Source of the DNA: an uncultured Erysipelotrichaceae bacterium
GTDB taxonomy: Bacteria; Bacillota_I; Bacilli_A; RFN20; CAG-288
Direction of reading: 5' to 3'
Length of the DNA stretch: 6,930 bases
Assembly: GCA_902771745.1 (NCBI GenBank)
Contig: CACXYG010000081.1
Span: forward strand, 1-6,930
The notes under the pieces were generated by a model that was given only the letters and a program-made list of their open reading frames with translations, had not been told where the DNA came from and ran no database searches. The position numbers were made by a program, and so were the translations under genes. Of this stretch, positions 6,499 to 6,930 are shown one piece after another (the stretch's first letter is position 1; each line of letters begins with the position of its first letter).

Positions 6499-6930
6499 TT
6501 GATATCCATTCTCAGAATGCCAAAAACGATCTTTTAGATGAGACAAAACAGATTCGTTACGTTGACGAATACGCTAAAAAGAGCATTTTGAAAGTCAAAG
6601 AGGATTACACCAAAGCCTATCAAGCCTATTTGGATGCTAAAAAGGATTTAAAAGACCTTCTGGAAGCGGACAAAGAGTTAGATAGAGACTATCTGACCTT
6701 CCAGATCGCTGAGATTGAAAAGTATCACTTAGAAGAAAATGAAATTGAAGATTTGAATAGCGAATATGAATCTCTTCGCGGCTATGACAAACTGAAAGAC
6801 AGATACGAAGAATTTCTTTCCGCCACCGAGTCTGGTCAAGGTAGTTTAAGTGAAAGATTATCTTCTAGTGTCTCTCGTTTAAGAGCATTAAAAGAAAGCG
6901 AACTAGCTCCCTTAGCCGAGATGTGTCTTG
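6480..6930 (+). pseudogene. recN: RecN, continuation in the -1 frame (3' end beyond window)
   Basis: This stretch is open to the window end and translates as the part of RecN after the N-terminal ATPase segment. It contains HLIDIHSQNAKNDLLDE (family: LVDIHGQH...LL), then a long charged coiled-coil region. Within that lies YLTFQIAEIEKYHLEENEIE, the RecN-typical F-Q-x-x-E-L-E-x-x-x-L-x-x-x-E-x-E-x-L, followed by further heptad-like sequence (DKLKDRYEEFL, RLSSSVSRLRALKE). No ATG occurs in this frame until close to the window edge, and no ribosome binding site precedes it, so independent translation is unlikely. Together with 6205-6498 it is one gene interrupted by a frame change plus loss of roughly 80 nt. 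The Walker B half and the C-terminus would lie outside. A real mutation, a slip-dependent gene or an assembly error cannot be separated from this sequence alone. Confidence 0.8.

Noticed and set aside
6496..6537. Readthrough of the recN TGA as Trp (alternative genetic code) to restore the gene
   Set aside because: Reading TGA as sense gives a non-RecN sequence that ends at TAG 6535-6537. RecN continues in a different frame, so recoding TGA does not explain the break.

Overview
The window is a 6.9 kb stretch of tightly packed plus-strand genes from a low-to-moderate GC bacterium. Protein content and gene order (Asp23-like gene, nusB, xseA, xseB, dxs, recN) resemble the conserved nusB-xseA-xseB-dxs-recN neighbourhood of Bacillota. 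The divergent sequences and the trimmed cluster suggest an uncultured lineage of Bacilli/Erysipelotrichia or a Mollicutes relative. This placement is inferred from sequence character alone. Trp is encoded by TGG, and no complete gene here reads TGA as sense.

Layout: (1) 1-1512, the C-terminal two thirds of the transcription accessory protein Tex, with its N-terminus outside the window. (2) 1525-1863, a small Asp23/Gls24-family protein. (3) 1865-2428, an unrecognised protein with about four membrane segments. (4) 2432-2866, the antitermination factor NusB. (5) 2868-4136 and 4141-4359, the large and small subunits of exonuclease VII. (6) 4361-6190, a divergent 1-deoxy-D-xylulose-5-phosphate synthase (Dxs). 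(7) 6205 to the end, RecN, which is broken. Its first 90 or so residues are in one frame and the remainder is in the -1 frame. A conserved segment of roughly 25-35 residues is missing at the junction.

No gap between genes exceeds 14 nt, no terminator hairpin or internal promoter is evident, and several ribosome binding sites overlap the preceding stop codon, so the set probably forms one transcript. Its themes are RNA/transcription (Tex, NusB), DNA processing and repair (XseAB, RecN) and isoprenoid precursor supply (Dxs). This mixture is inherited from the ancestral cluster and does not represent one pathway. Compared with the Bacillus subtilis arrangement, folD, ispA, tlyA and ahrC/argR are absent from between these genes.

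I see no mobile element, CRISPR array, RNA gene or clearly new defence-type system. The points most worth checking are the recN lesion, which sits on a perfect -1 slippery heptamer, the Asp23-like/membrane protein pair, and the altered cofactor-site motifs in Dxs.
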